DNA of 33,450 bases from contig NZ_LGIU01000016.1 of NCBI RefSeq assembly GCF_001187915.1, positions 1 through 33,450 on the forward strand, in the 5' to 3' direction. The notes under the pieces are model-generated. The model had not been told where the DNA came from. It did not search any database and saw only the letters and a program-made list of their open reading frames with translations. The translations under genes were made by a program, and so were the position numbers. Origin of the DNA: Arthrobacter sp. RIT-PI-e. GTDB taxonomy: Bacteria; Actinomycetota; Actinomycetes; Actinomycetales; Micrococcaceae. Shown in pieces: positions 17,669 to 24,448 of this stretch (the stretch's first letter is position 1; each line of letters starts with the position of its first letter).

Positions 17669-19330
17669 ATGACAGACGTTTCCAGTCAGCCACCGGCCGA
17701 GGGCGACGACCGCCCGGTCCTGACCAATCGTCAGGGCCACCAGGTCTACGACAACCAGAACTCACGGACCGTCGGTGCCCGCGGGCCGGCCACCCTCGAG
17801 AACTACCAGTTCCTCGAGAAGATCAGCCACTTCGACCGCGAGCGCATCCCGGAGCGGGTGGTGCACGCGCGTGGTGCCGTGGCCTTCGGCGAGTTCGAGG
17901 CCACGGGCACCTGGGGCGACGAACCCATCGCGCGGTACACCCGGGCCAAGCTCTTCTCCGAGGCCGGCAAGAAGACCGACGTCGCCATCCGTTTCTCCAC
18001 CGTGATCGGCGGCCGCGACTCGTCCGAGGCCGCACGTGACCCCCGCGGGTTCGCCGTGAAGTTCTACACGGAGGACGGCAACTGGGACCTCGTGGGCAAC
18101 AACCTCGCGGTGTTCTTCATCCGCGACGCCATCAAGTTCCCCGACGTCATCCATTCCCTGAAGCCGGACCCCGTCACGTTCCGCCAGGAACCGGCGCGCA
18201 TCTTCGACTTCATGTCGCAGACGCCCGAGTCCATGCACATGCTGGTGAACCTCTTCAGCCCCCGTGGCATCCCCGCCGACTACCGTCACATGCAGGGCTT
18301 CGGCGTGAACACCTACAAGTGGGTCGACGCCGACGGCGGCACCAAGCTCGTCAAGTACACGTGGCAGCCGCACCAGGGCGTGAAGAGCCTCACCGAGGAG
18401 GACGCCGCGAACATCCAGGCCACCGATCTGGGTCACGCCTCGAAGGACCTCTATGAGGCCATCGAGCGCGGCGAGTACCCGAAGTGGGACCTGTACGTGC
18501 AGCTGATGGAGGACGGCGACCACCCGGAGCTCGACTTCGACCCGCTGGACGACACGAAGACCTGGCCGGAGCAGGACTTCGTGCCGAAGCTGGTGGGCAC
18601 CATGACCCTGAACCGGAACGTCACGGACCACCACAACGAGAACGAGCAGCTCTCCTTCGGTACCGGCGTGCTGGTGGACGGGCTGGACTTCTCCGACGAC
18701 AAGATGCTCGTGGGACGCACCTTCAGCTACAGCGACACGCAGCGTCACCGCGTGGGTCCGAACTACCTGCAGCTGCCGGTGAACGCGGCGAAGAACGCCC
18801 CCGTGGCCACCAACCAGCGTGGCGGGCAGATGTCCTTCGGCACGGACCTGGGGCCGGGGCAGAACCCGCACGTGAACTACGAACCGTCCGTCACCGGTGG
18901 GCTCCGTGAGGGCACCTACCCCACCCACGACGACCAGGGCCCCGAGATCTCGGGCCGTCTGACACGCAAGCGCATCCCGCTGACCAACGACTACCTGCAG
19001 GCCGGTCAGCGCTATCAGCTGCTGGAGCAGTGGGAGAAGGACGATCTCGTGGGCAACTTCGTGACGCTGATCGGTCAGGCCACCCGCGAGGTCCAGGAGC
19101 GCATGGTGTGGCACTTCCACCTCGTGGACGACGAGCTCGGTGCCCGCGTGGGCGAGGGGCTGGGCATCGGGGTGGAGGAGGTCAAGGACCTTGCGCCGCT
19201 GGCGAGCCAGACGTTGTCCGAGGACGAACTGGCCCGGCTGGAGAACCTCGGCAGCAACGGGCCGCGGAACGTGGACGGCCTGACCATGACGCACTGCGTG
19301 CCGAACGAGCACGTGGTGGTCACCCGGTAG
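17669..19330 (+). CDS. Monofunctional haem catalase
   Basis: A 553-residue cytoplasmic catalase that splits hydrogen peroxide to water and oxygen. Catalytic H66 is in '[19 protein letters not shown]', N138 in '[13 protein letters not shown]', and the haem-ligand Y354 in '[18 protein letters not shown]'. The NADPH-binding/haem core runs to about residue 480, and a C-terminal helical part ('[20 protein letters not shown]') closes the protein. The start is ATG 17669 with GAGGAG seven bases upstream; the open frame back to 17567 has no ribosome site. A promoter-like element lies about 75 bases upstream. It is a single gene, and a terminator follows. It protects against oxidative stress. Confidence 0.96.
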   Translation: MTDVSSQPPAEGDDRPVLTNRQGHQVYDNQNSRTVGARGPATLENYQFLEKISHFDRERIPERVVHARGAVAFGEFEATGTWGDEPIARYTRAKLFSEAGKKTDVAIRFSTVIGGRDSSEAARDPRGFAVKFYTEDGNWDLVGNNLAVFFIRDAIKFPDVIHSLKPDPVTFRQEPARIFDFMSQTPESMHMLVNLFSPRGIPADYRHMQGFGVNTYKWVDADGGTKLVKYTWQPHQGVKSLTEEDAANIQATDLGHASKDLYEAIERGEYPKWDLYVQLMEDGDHPELDFDPLDDTKTWPEQDFVPKLVGTMTLNRNVTDHHNENEQLSFGTGVLVDGLDFSDDKMLVGRTFSYSDTQRHRVGPNYLQLPVNAAKNAPVATNQRGGQMSFGTDLGPGQNPHVNYEPSVTGGLREGTYPTHDDQGPEISGRLTRKRIPLTNDYLQAGQRYQLLEQWEKDDLVGNFVTLIGQATREVQERMVWHFHLVDDELGARVGEGLGIGVEEVKDLAPLASQTLSEDELARLENLGSNGPRNVDGLTMTHCVPNEHVVVTR

Positions 19331-19351
19331 TCCTGCAACCCTGCGGTGCGG

Positions 19352-19380
19352 GGAGGCGTCGGCTCAGCGCCGGCGCCTCC
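19352..19380. terminator. Bidirectional terminator after catalase
   Basis: A 12-base-pair inverted repeat with one G-T pair (19352-19363 with 19369-19380) and a 5-base loop. It lies 21 bases after the catalase stop and overlaps the 3' end of the convergent small membrane gene. Confidence 0.65.
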
Positions 19381-19636
19381 TCGCACTCTGGCGCCAGAGC
19401 TCCATGACGGCTGCCGCGGTGACCACGAACGAGAGCACGACGAGGGCCAGCATCACGTACAGCAGCACCAGCGTGGTCAAGGGGGACGCCGCACCGTGCA
19501 GGACCTGGAGGCCGCCGAGCAACCCGACCACCCAGAAGAGCGCCACCGCGGCGAGCGCATAGCCCGCCCGCCTGCGTCCACGATCGAGACCCATGAGGCG
19601 GGCGAACCGCTCGAGGACGCCCTGCCACTGATTCAT
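19364..19636 (-). CDS. Small two-helix membrane protein
   Basis: 90 residues: a basic cytoplasmic start ('RFARLMGLDRGRRRAG'), TM1 about 26-46 ('ALAAVALFWVVGLLGGL'), TM2 about 52-78 ('TTLVLLYVMLALVVLSFVVT'), and a basic tail ending in five Arg. Both ends are predicted to be inside. The start is ATG 19636. No family is recognised and no partner gene is obvious; it is convergent with catalase and lies downstream of the short-chain dehydrogenase on the same strand, 109 bases away. Confidence 0.72.
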   Translation of the reverse strand: MNQWQGVLERFARLMGLDRGRRRAGYALAAVALFWVVGLLGGLQVLHGAASPLTTLVLLYVMLALVVLSFVVTAAAVMELWRQSARRRRR

Positions 19637-19745
19637 AGGACCATCATCCGCGCACGGAGGTCCGCAGCGGGCGGGCGCCGCCTATCGTGTCCCTCACACG
19701 GACGGCCCGGAGCCGATCCCATGATGGGCACGCCGCGGATCAGCG

Positions 19746-20645
19746 TCACCGGGTACGCCGGAAGCGCCCGAGCACACGCCACCCACCGGTGACCCCCGTG
19801 CGCTCCCGATCGGCGTCGAAGAGGTTGCCCGAGGATGCGGGTACGGAACCGCGGCGCACCGCGATCATGCTGTACACGCGGACCACCATCGGCTCGTACA
19901 CGGCCGGCGCAAGGGCCCGGACGAGGACGAACAGGGACTGCACGCGCCCCACCTGCACCAGCCGCCGTGGCCGGTGGGCCACCTCGACGACGGCGCGCGC
20001 GACGCGGACGGGGTCCACGACCGGCGGCAGAGGGCGGACGGGCTGCCCCGCGTAGTTGGCCGCATGCTGGTGGATGGGCGTGTCCACAGTGGCGGGCAGC
20101 ACGGCGCACACGTCGATCCCGGGAGTGTCCCTCAGCTCGAGCCGGAGCACCTCGAGGAAACCGAGCAGGCCGAACTTGCTGGTCACGTAGGGGCTCACGA
20201 AGGGCGAGGTGATCCTGGAGTACACCGAGGCCACGGAGACCAGGACGCCGTGACCCTGGTCCCGGAAGACCCGCAGCGCCGCACGGGCCCCGTACACCTG
20301 GCCCCGCAGGTTCACGTCGATGATCCGGTCGAAGGCCTCCGACGGCGTCTGCTCGAAGGTACCGAAGCTGTACAGGGAGGCATTGCCCACCCAGACGTCG
20401 ATCCCCCCGAACCGTTGCACGGCGGCATCGGCGAGCCGCTCCACCTCCTGCTCGACCGCCACGTCGGTGGGCACGGTCACCACCGCTGCACCACGGTCGC
20501 GGCACTCGGTGGCTACCGCGTCCAGTGTGCCTGCATCCCGCCCTGCGAGGACCAGGTGCGCGCCCTCCTCCGCGAACAGGCGGGCAGCGGCCCGTCCGAT
20601 GCCGCTCGCCGCACCCGTGATCACCACGGTGATCGCTCCACTCAT
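19746..20645 (-). CDS. Short-chain dehydrogenase/reductase (classical SDR)
   Basis: 299 residues. The cofactor motif is 'TGAASGIG' (10-17). Other parts are 'GNAS' (in place of NNAG) near 87-90, catalytic N112, S140 ('VSVASVYS'), Y153 and K157 ('SPYVTSKFGL'). The C-terminal part after about 190 includes 'LPPVVDPVRVARAVVEVAHR' and a hydrophobic stretch, as in SDRs that act on lipid-like or unknown substrates. The start is ATG 20645 with GGAGGG eight bases upstream; the longer frame to 20702 has no such site. It is an NAD(P)-dependent oxidoreductase; the substrate is unknown. The 230 bases upstream, before the next gene on the same strand, contain only that gene's terminator as a recognisable element. 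Confidence 0.92.
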   Translation of the reverse strand: MSGAITVVITGAASGIGRAAARLFAEEGAHLVLAGRDAGTLDAVATECRDRGAAVVTVPTDVAVEQEVERLADAAVQRFGGIDVWVGNASLYSFGTFEQTPSEAFDRIIDVNLRGQVYGARAALRVFRDQGHGVLVSVASVYSRITSPFVSPYVTSKFGLLGFLEVLRLELRDTPGIDVCAVLPATVDTPIHQHAANYAGQPVRPLPPVVDPVRVARAVVEVAHRPRRLVQVGRVQSLFVLVRALAPAVYEPMVVRVYSMIAVRRGSVPASSGNLFDADRERTGVTGGWRVLGRFRRTR

Positions 20646-20825
20646 CGTCCCGACCCTCCGTCGCGCCCCGATCGCCCGGGTACCTTCCGAGTCTCGGTGC
20701 ACCCGGCCCCGCTTGTCACCTGTTCCCTGGAATCAGTTGCGGGACCCGGCGATGCTGTTCTTTGCCGCGTACGTGTGCTTGCCCCCACCGTAGGTCCGAA
20801 CGACGGAGCCGTCACCCGGACATGA

Positions 20826-20859
20826 AGGAGGGAGCCCACCTGACCGCGGGCTCCCTCCT
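20826..20859 (-). terminator. Terminator of the 63-codon gene
   Basis: A perfect 12-base-pair inverted repeat (20826-20837 with 20848-20859) with a 10-base loop, 18 bases past the stop codon on the minus strand. Confidence 0.72.
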
Positions 20860-20877
20860 GAGATCGAGGGTCCTGCG

Positions 20878-21069
20878 TCAGTTGCCGAAGCCTCCGAAGC
20901 CGGGGAGCTTGCCCAGCAGGTCCTTGGGGTTGATGCCGAACTTCGCGAGGAGGTCCGAGTGCTGCTCCGGGTCCACCTGGTCGGGCAGCTGGGACCGGGC
21001 GTCGTCCGCGGAATCGTTCTTGCCCTGGGACTTCAGGAGGTCGATGATCTGCGACTTGTCGATGTTCAT
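20878..21069 (-). CDS. Small conserved actinobacterial protein (63 residues)
   Basis: It starts MNIDKSQIIDLLKSQGKN and continues 'LPDQVDPEQHSDLLAKFGIN' and 'PKDLLGKLPGFGGFGN'. The pattern of a short helix, a 'LPDxVD' segment and a Gly/Phe-rich tail is one I recall from small conserved actinobacterial proteins of unknown function. GAGGAAG lies well placed before ATG 21069. It has its own terminator and a palindromic element upstream. No membrane segment or Cys. Confidence 0.82.
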   Translation of the reverse strand: MNIDKSQIIDLLKSQGKNDSADDARSQLPDQVDPEQHSDLLAKFGINPKDLLGKLPGFGGFGN

Positions 21070-21095
21070 GTGCTTCCTCTTCCATGCTCGGGCGA

Positions 21096-21110
21096 AGTAG
21101 TAAGCCTACT
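21096..21110 (-). promoter_or_regulatory. Palindrome with -10-like box before the 63-codon gene
   Basis: AGTAG-N5-CTACT (21096-21110) contains, on the minus strand, GTAGGCT, the same -10-like string seen before the acidic gene at 14467. It lies about 27 bases before the start codon. Confidence 0.38.
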
Positions 21111-21164
21111 GATCACAGGGTGGCACATGCCGCCCGGTGTTGTCACGGGCCGGAGAATGGGGGC

Positions 21165-21668
21165 ATGCCGCTCACGCTGACCATCCTCGCCGACACCCAC
21201 CTCCCCCGACGCGCCAAGGGACTGCCCGCGGAGGTGTGGGCGGCGGTGGAGGCCGCCGACGTCGTCCTCCACGCCGGTGACTGGGTGGAGGAGGCCCTCC
21301 TCGACGAGCTCTCGGCACGGTCCTCACGCCTGATCGCGTGCTACGGGAACAACGACGGCGCCGGGCTGCGGGCGCGCCTGCCCCTCGTGGCCCGGGCCGA
21401 GCTCGGCGGCCTGCGCTTCGCCGTGGTGCACGAGACGGGGCAGAAGCAAGGCCGCGAGGCGCGTATGGCGGCCCTCCACCCCGACGTGGACGTGCTGGTC
21501 TTCGGGCACAGCCACATCCCGTGGGACACGCGGGCGGAGAACGGCCTCCGTCTCCTCAACCCGGGCTCCTCCACGGACCGCCGTCGCCAACCGCACTGCA
21601 CCTACATGACGGGCGTCGTCGACGCCGGGGTCCTCGACGTGGAGCTCCACCGGCTGCCACCACGGTGA
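21165..21668 (+). CDS. Metallophosphoesterase, YfcE/MJ0936 type
   Basis: 167 residues. The metal-binding motifs of the calcineurin-like phosphoesterase fold appear in order: 'DTHLP' (about 10-14), 'HAGDWVEEA' (about 36-44), 'YGNNDG' (about 60-65), 'VVHETGQ' and 'FGHSHIPW'. The length and compact motif spacing fit the YfcE-like group, which cleaves phosphodiesters in vitro; the natural substrate is unknown. The start is ATG 21165 after CGGAG; the frame upstream to 21084 lacks a ribosome site. Confidence 0.92.
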   Translation: MPLTLTILADTHLPRRAKGLPAEVWAAVEAADVVLHAGDWVEEALLDELSARSSRLIACYGNNDGAGLRARLPLVARAELGGLRFAVVHETGQKQGREARMAALHPDVDVLVFGHSHIPWDTRAENGLRLLNPGSSTDRRRQPHCTYMTGVVDAGVLDVELHRLPPR

Positions 21669-21825
21669 CGGCCTCCGTGCTGCCGCTGACGTTCCCCTCC
21701 CCCGCACTCCGTCGGTGCACACCTCGTCCGGTCCGAGCCGGTTCTCCACCCGTGATCGCCCACGAGGGACGAGGCGGGTGGGGCCGCTGCGGCCGGAGCC
21801 GCTGCGGACCCGCCCGCGGAGGGGC

Positions 21826-23016
21826 TCAGCCCTTCACGCAGAGGATGGTGCGCAGGTGCTGCACCACGGACACCAGGTCCGACTGCGCCGCGATCACCGC
21901 GTCCAGGTCCTTGTAGGCGCCGGGGATCTCGTCCACGATCCCGGCGTCCTTCCGGGACTCCACCCCTCGGGTCTGCTCGATCAGGTCCTCCACGCTGTAG
22001 GTGGCCCTTGCCCGGTTGCGGCTCATCCTCCGTCCGGCACCGTGGGACGCGGACCGGAACGACGCCGGGTTGCCGAGACCGCGCACGATGTACGAGCCGG
22101 TGCCCATGGACCCGGGGAGCAGGCCGAGGTCACCGGATCCCGCGCGGATCGCGCCCTTGCGGGTCACGAGCATCGCACGCCCGTCGATCTCCTCCTCCGC
22201 CACGTAGTTGTGGTGGCAGGAGATGGCGCTGTCGAAGCCGACGTCGGCCCCGGGCACGGCCGCCCGCACCGCGTCCTTGAACAGCTCCATCATGATCTCG
22301 CGCGAGCGCAGCGCGAACTCCTGGGCCCACTCGAGATCCCTGCGGTACGCGGCCATCTCGGGCGAGCCCTTCAGGAAGACGGCGAGATCCGGATCCGGCA
22401 GGTCCCGGTTCTGCGGCAGCTTCTTGGCGATGGAGATGTGCCGTTCCGCCAGCTCCTTGCCGATGTTGCGGGATCCGGAGTGCAGCGCCAGCCACACGCG
22501 GTCCTCGGCGTCGAGGGTGACCTCGAGGAAGTGGTTGCCCCCGCCGAGGGACCCGAGCTGCGAGTGTGCGCGCTGCTCGAGCTTCTGGACCCCGGGGTGC
22601 AGGTCCTTGAACCTCGACCAGAACACGTCGAGACCCTTCGTCAGGTCGAACGGCCGCAGGTCCAGCCACTCCTCATGCCCCCGGAACCCCACCGGGATGG
22701 CCGCCTCGACGGCCAGGCGCAGGGGTCTGAGGTCCTCGGGCAGGTCCGCGGCCGTCAGCGAGGTGCGGACGGCCGAGACACCGCACCCGATGTCCACGCC
22801 TACCGCGGACGGGGAGATCGCGCTCTCCATGGCGATGACCGATCCCACCGTGGCTCCCTTGCCCAGGTGGACGTCCGGCATCACCCGTACACCGTGGACG
22901 TACTCGAGAGCCGCGATGTTGCGGAGCTGCTGGAGTGCCGCCGGTTCGACGTCGTGCTCCGCGGTCCACATCAGCGTGGACGCCCGGGCCCCGCTCAGTG
23001 CGACGGGAAGTTCCAT
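21826..23016 (-). CDS. rtcB: RtcB-family RNA ligase (3'-phosphate/2',3'-cyclic phosphate splicing type)
   Basis: 396 residues from ATG 23016. It joins RNA 3'-phosphate or cyclic phosphate ends to 5'-OH ends using GTP and Mn. Residues visible: 'MPDVHLGKGATVGSVI', D75 and C78 in 'GVDIGCGVSAV', H162 in 'SLGGGNHFLEV', H179 in 'LHSGSRNIG', HH268-269 in 'SCHHNYV', 'GSMGTGSYIV' and the guanylate-accepting H325 in 'SASHGAGRRMSR'. The catalytic set is complete, so it should be active. GGAGG lies seven bases before ATG 23016. GTG 23049, in frame and with its own GGAGGG, would add 11 residues. No archease, RtcA or RtcR gene is nearby. A long structured leader precedes it. Confidence 0.95.
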   Translation of the reverse strand: MELPVALSGARASTLMWTAEHDVEPAALQQLRNIAALEYVHGVRVMPDVHLGKGATVGSVIAMESAISPSAVGVDIGCGVSAVRTSLTAADLPEDLRPLRLAVEAAIPVGFRGHEEWLDLRPFDLTKGLDVFWSRFKDLHPGVQKLEQRAHSQLGSLGGGNHFLEVTLDAEDRVWLALHSGSRNIGKELAERHISIAKKLPQNRDLPDPDLAVFLKGSPEMAAYRRDLEWAQEFALRSREIMMELFKDAVRAAVPGADVGFDSAISCHHNYVAEEEIDGRAMLVTRKGAIRAGSGDLGLLPGSMGTGSYIVRGLGNPASFRSASHGAGRRMSRNRARATYSVEDLIEQTRGVESRKDAGIVDEIPGAYKDLDAVIAAQSDLVSVVQHLRTILCVKG

Positions 23017-23048
23017 GGCATTGCCTCCTTCAAGGCTGGTATCAATCA

Positions 23049-23085
23049 CAGGAATTCCCTCCGATCGACGGCGGATGAATTCCTG
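23049..23085 (-). promoter_or_regulatory. Leader hairpin enclosing the upstream rtcB ribosome site
   Basis: CAGGAATTC pairs with GAATTCCTG (9 base pairs), with an inner TCCG/CGGA stem. The structure contains the GGAGGG that serves the GTG 23049 start and ends at that codon. It may limit initiation from the longer start. This is a prediction from pairing only. Confidence 0.45.
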
Positions 23086-23130
23086 CAGGTCCGGACAATG
23101 AATGATCGGACGAATTCGAGCGCGCCGACG

Positions 23131-23146
23131 GACCCGCGAACGGGTC
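23131..23146 (-). other. Small hairpin with UUCG loop in the rtcB leader
   Basis: On the minus strand GACCCG-UUCG-CGGGUC, a perfect 6-base-pair stem with a UUCG loop, lies between the upstream terminator and the rtcB start region. It is a candidate stability or processing element. The other bases from 23086 to 23255 show no convincing gene. Confidence 0.4.
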
Positions 23147-23255
23147 GCCGGAATATGAATGGGTACGTCGGGGAGATGGTCATGGGAAATCGCGCGGATA
23201 TGATCGGGGATATGCCGCTCGATCGCATCCGCGCCTGTCGTTTGAGGCAGAGAAA

Positions 23256-23292
23256 AGGCCACCTCGGGGGCTGGACTTACCCGAAGTGGCCT
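23256..23292 (-). terminator. Intrinsic terminator of the 47-codon unit
   Basis: On the minus strand a 13-base-pair stem with one U-G pair (23292-23280 with 23268-23256), an 11-base loop, then UUUCUCU. This is the most classical rho-independent terminator in the window, and it works for transcripts on the minus strand, 19 bases after the stop codon of the 47-codon ORF. Confidence 0.82.
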
Positions 23293-23311
23293 GGATTCCC
23301 CTGCTCTGCAG

Positions 23312-23455
23312 TCAGGATCCGGTTCTTCGATGCCAGGTCGGCTCGTCCTGCTGGTAGCAGGGCTTGTTCAGGTCTTGGAGCAGAGCCAGCGACTCGAGGG
23401 CAGGCAGGAAGGAGCGACTCGTGGCCGTAGCGTCGAGCATCGACGATGCGCTCAT
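23312..23455 (-). CDS. Unrecognised 47-residue protein in its own transcription unit
   Basis: ATG 23455 is preceded by GGAGGGG (23464-23458). The product starts MSASSMLDATATSRSFLPAL, continues 'ESLALLQDLNKPCYQQDEP' and ends 'TWHRRTGS'. It has one Cys, one Trp and a Ser/Thr/Ala-rich start, with no membrane segment. A promoter-like TTTACA-N18-TAAAGT lies upstream and a U-tract terminator downstream, so every part of a gene is present. Base composition is less GC-rich than the neighbours. I recognise no family. It could be a regulatory or leader peptide of rtcB, a modified-peptide precursor or a free microprotein. A 93-codon ORF in another frame covers the same bases but begins upstream of the promoter and has no ribosome site. 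Confidence 0.6.
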   Translation of the reverse strand: MSASSMLDATATSRSFLPALESLALLQDLNKPCYQQDEPTWHRRTGS

Positions 23456-23462
23456 TTCCCCT

Positions 23463-23494
23463 CCTGGGCGTGAATAGTCCTGGGCATGAATTGT
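23463..23494 (-). repeat. 16-base tandem repeat over the 47-codon ORF ribosome site
   Basis: Two head-to-tail copies (23463-23478 and 23479-23494) share 14 of 16 bases: CCTGGGCGTGAATAGT and CCTGGGCATGAATTGT on the plus strand. A weaker third copy may follow (23495-23510). The copy nearest the ORF supplies part of the ribosome site. Confidence 0.7.
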
Positions 23495-23495
23495 C

Positions 23496-23551
23496 GCGGC
23501 ATGATTCGTGCCGCTGGATAGACTTTAGAACCGGTGCCGGCGATTTGTAAA
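23496..23551 (-). promoter_or_regulatory. Promoter of the 47-codon unit with start-proximal hairpin
   Basis: Minus strand: TTTACA (23551-23546), an 18-base spacer and TAAAGT (23527-23522). The transcript would begin near 23515 with a GCGGCA/TGCCGC hairpin (23514-23496). It is the most sigma-70-like promoter in this AT-richer stretch. Confidence 0.55.
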
Positions 23552-23653
23552 GCCGCACCCTCGAATTACCCCGGAGAACTCGCGCGCGGTATTGCCATTC
23601 GTGCCTCTGTCGAGGACAACGCGTACGCTCGATCTGATGATCGAGGAAATGTC

Positions 23654-23710
23654 ATGAGCATCGAAGAACTGCGGCGGTCCGTCGCAGGAGGAAGGGGCGT
23701 GATCGCATGA
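23654..23710 (+). CDS. 18-codon upstream ORF overlapping the PH-like gene
   Basis: GAGGAAA is followed by ATG 23654, giving MSIEELRRSVAGGRGVIA. Its stop codon overlaps the next ATG (ATGA at 23707-23710). A GGAGGAAGGGG ribosome site for the downstream gene lies inside it. It may be a translationally coupled leader peptide or chance. Confidence 0.35.
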   Translation: MSIEELRRSVAGGRGVIA

Positions 23711-24186
23711 GTACACAGCAGGGAGCATCGGGCGCGGAGTTCCACGCGCGTATGCCGCGCCGGTACAGGGTGGGCCTGCTGTCCATCGGGGTCGTGGCAG
23801 TGGCGGTGGCGGTCCTGCCGCTCGCGCTCGGCGACGTCGGGCCCCTGGGTCTCGGTGTCGCGGCCGTGACGGCGGGGACGTTCCTCCTCTGCCTCCGGAT
23901 GCGGGCGGTGGTGCGGCTGGGCACGGAGGAGCTGAGCATCAGGGTGGCCGGTGTCTTCTCGACGTCCATCCCCTACCGCACGATCACGGGGACGGCTCCG
24001 GACGCGGACACCGGCTTCGTCCAGGGGATGGGGCTCCGGAAACTGCCGCACCGCACCACGGGGTACCTGGTGGGCGGGCCCACCGTCCGCATCGGCACCG
24101 GAGAGACCGCTGTGCTCGTCTCGACGGAGGCCCCGGAGGAACTGTCGAGGGCGATCGAGGAACGCCGGGTGCCCTTCAGCGGCTGA
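23707..24186 (+). CDS. PH-like (bacterial PH domain) membrane protein
   Basis: 159 residues: two adjacent hydrophobic segments (about 21-41 'VGLLSIGVVAVAVAVLPLAL' and 46-64), then a mostly beta C-terminal part with 'VRLGTEELSIRVAGVFSTSI' and 'VRIGTGETAVLVSTEAPEEL', which looks like a small bacterial PH domain. The charged linker 'IPYRTITGTAPD' is common in this family. The start is ATG 23707 with GGAGGAAGG just before it. The function is unknown; such proteins are often envelope-associated. A long-loop hairpin after the stop could terminate it. Confidence 0.75.
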   Translation: MSTQQGASGAEFHARMPRRYRVGLLSIGVVAVAVAVLPLALGDVGPLGLGVAAVTAGTFLLCLRMRAVVRLGTEELSIRVAGVFSTSIPYRTITGTAPDADTGFVQGMGLRKLPHRTTGYLVGGPTVRIGTGETAVLVSTEAPEELSRAIEERRVPFSG

Positions 24187-24192
24187 GCCGCC

Positions 24193-24232
24193 CCGGGAGG
24201 GACGACGCCGGTGGACGGGACGACCCTCCCGG
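24193..24232 (+). terminator. Possible terminator of the PH-like gene
   Basis: CCGGGAGGG pairs with CCCTCCCGG (9 base pairs) over a 22-base loop, directly after the stop codon. The loop is long, so the call is tentative. Confidence 0.4.
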
Positions 24233-24263
24233 CCGGCGGAGCCTGCACGGAAGGGTCGACGTG

Positions 24264-24337
24264 AGCCCCCTGTCGGATTCGAACCGACGACCCCCGCTTT
24301 ACAAGAGCGGTGCTCTGGCCAACTGAGCTAAGGAGGC
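24264..24337 (-). tRNA. tRNA-Thr (anticodon TGT)
   Basis: On the minus strand a full cloverleaf is present: acceptor GCCTCCT pairing with AGGGGGC (one G-T pair), D-arm 'TTAGCTCAGTTGG', and anticodon stem CCGCT/AGCGG around the loop CTTGTAA, giving anticodon TGT (reads ACA, threonine). The T-arm has the invariant GGTTCGAATCC. The 3' CCA is not encoded. The total is 74 bases including the discriminator T. Confidence 0.97.
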
Positions 24338-24448
24338 GTGCCGGGCCACCCCGGCGAGCGCCGTCGTCGTCCCGTATCGGATGATTCGTGCTGTACGGAA
24401 TGACGAGAACGACACCAAGGGTAGCCCAGCGCCGGCGGGGCCGGGTAA

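Noticed and set aside
17762-19312. A 516-codon minus-strand ORF opposite catalase
   Set aside because: It is a shadow of codon bias in the catalase gene; the product is His/Val/Leu-rich low complexity with no ribosome site.
23050-23262. An rtcB start as far upstream as 23262
   Set aside because: The extra residues show no RtcB similarity, the start falls at the terminator, and two ribosome sites lie closer to the conserved part.
23463-23510. CRISPR array
   Set aside because: Only two or three short head-to-tail copies without spacers, and no cas genes.
23277-23558. A 93-codon minus-strand ORF overlapping the 47-codon ORF
   Set aside because: It begins upstream of the promoter, has no ribosome site, and stops inside the terminator hairpin; the 47-codon frame has all signals.
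23017-23700. Y RNA, tRNA-like or Ro-linked RNA next to rtcB
   Set aside because: I looked for tRNA-like arms and Y RNA stems on both strands and found none, and there is no Ro (Rsr) gene in the window.
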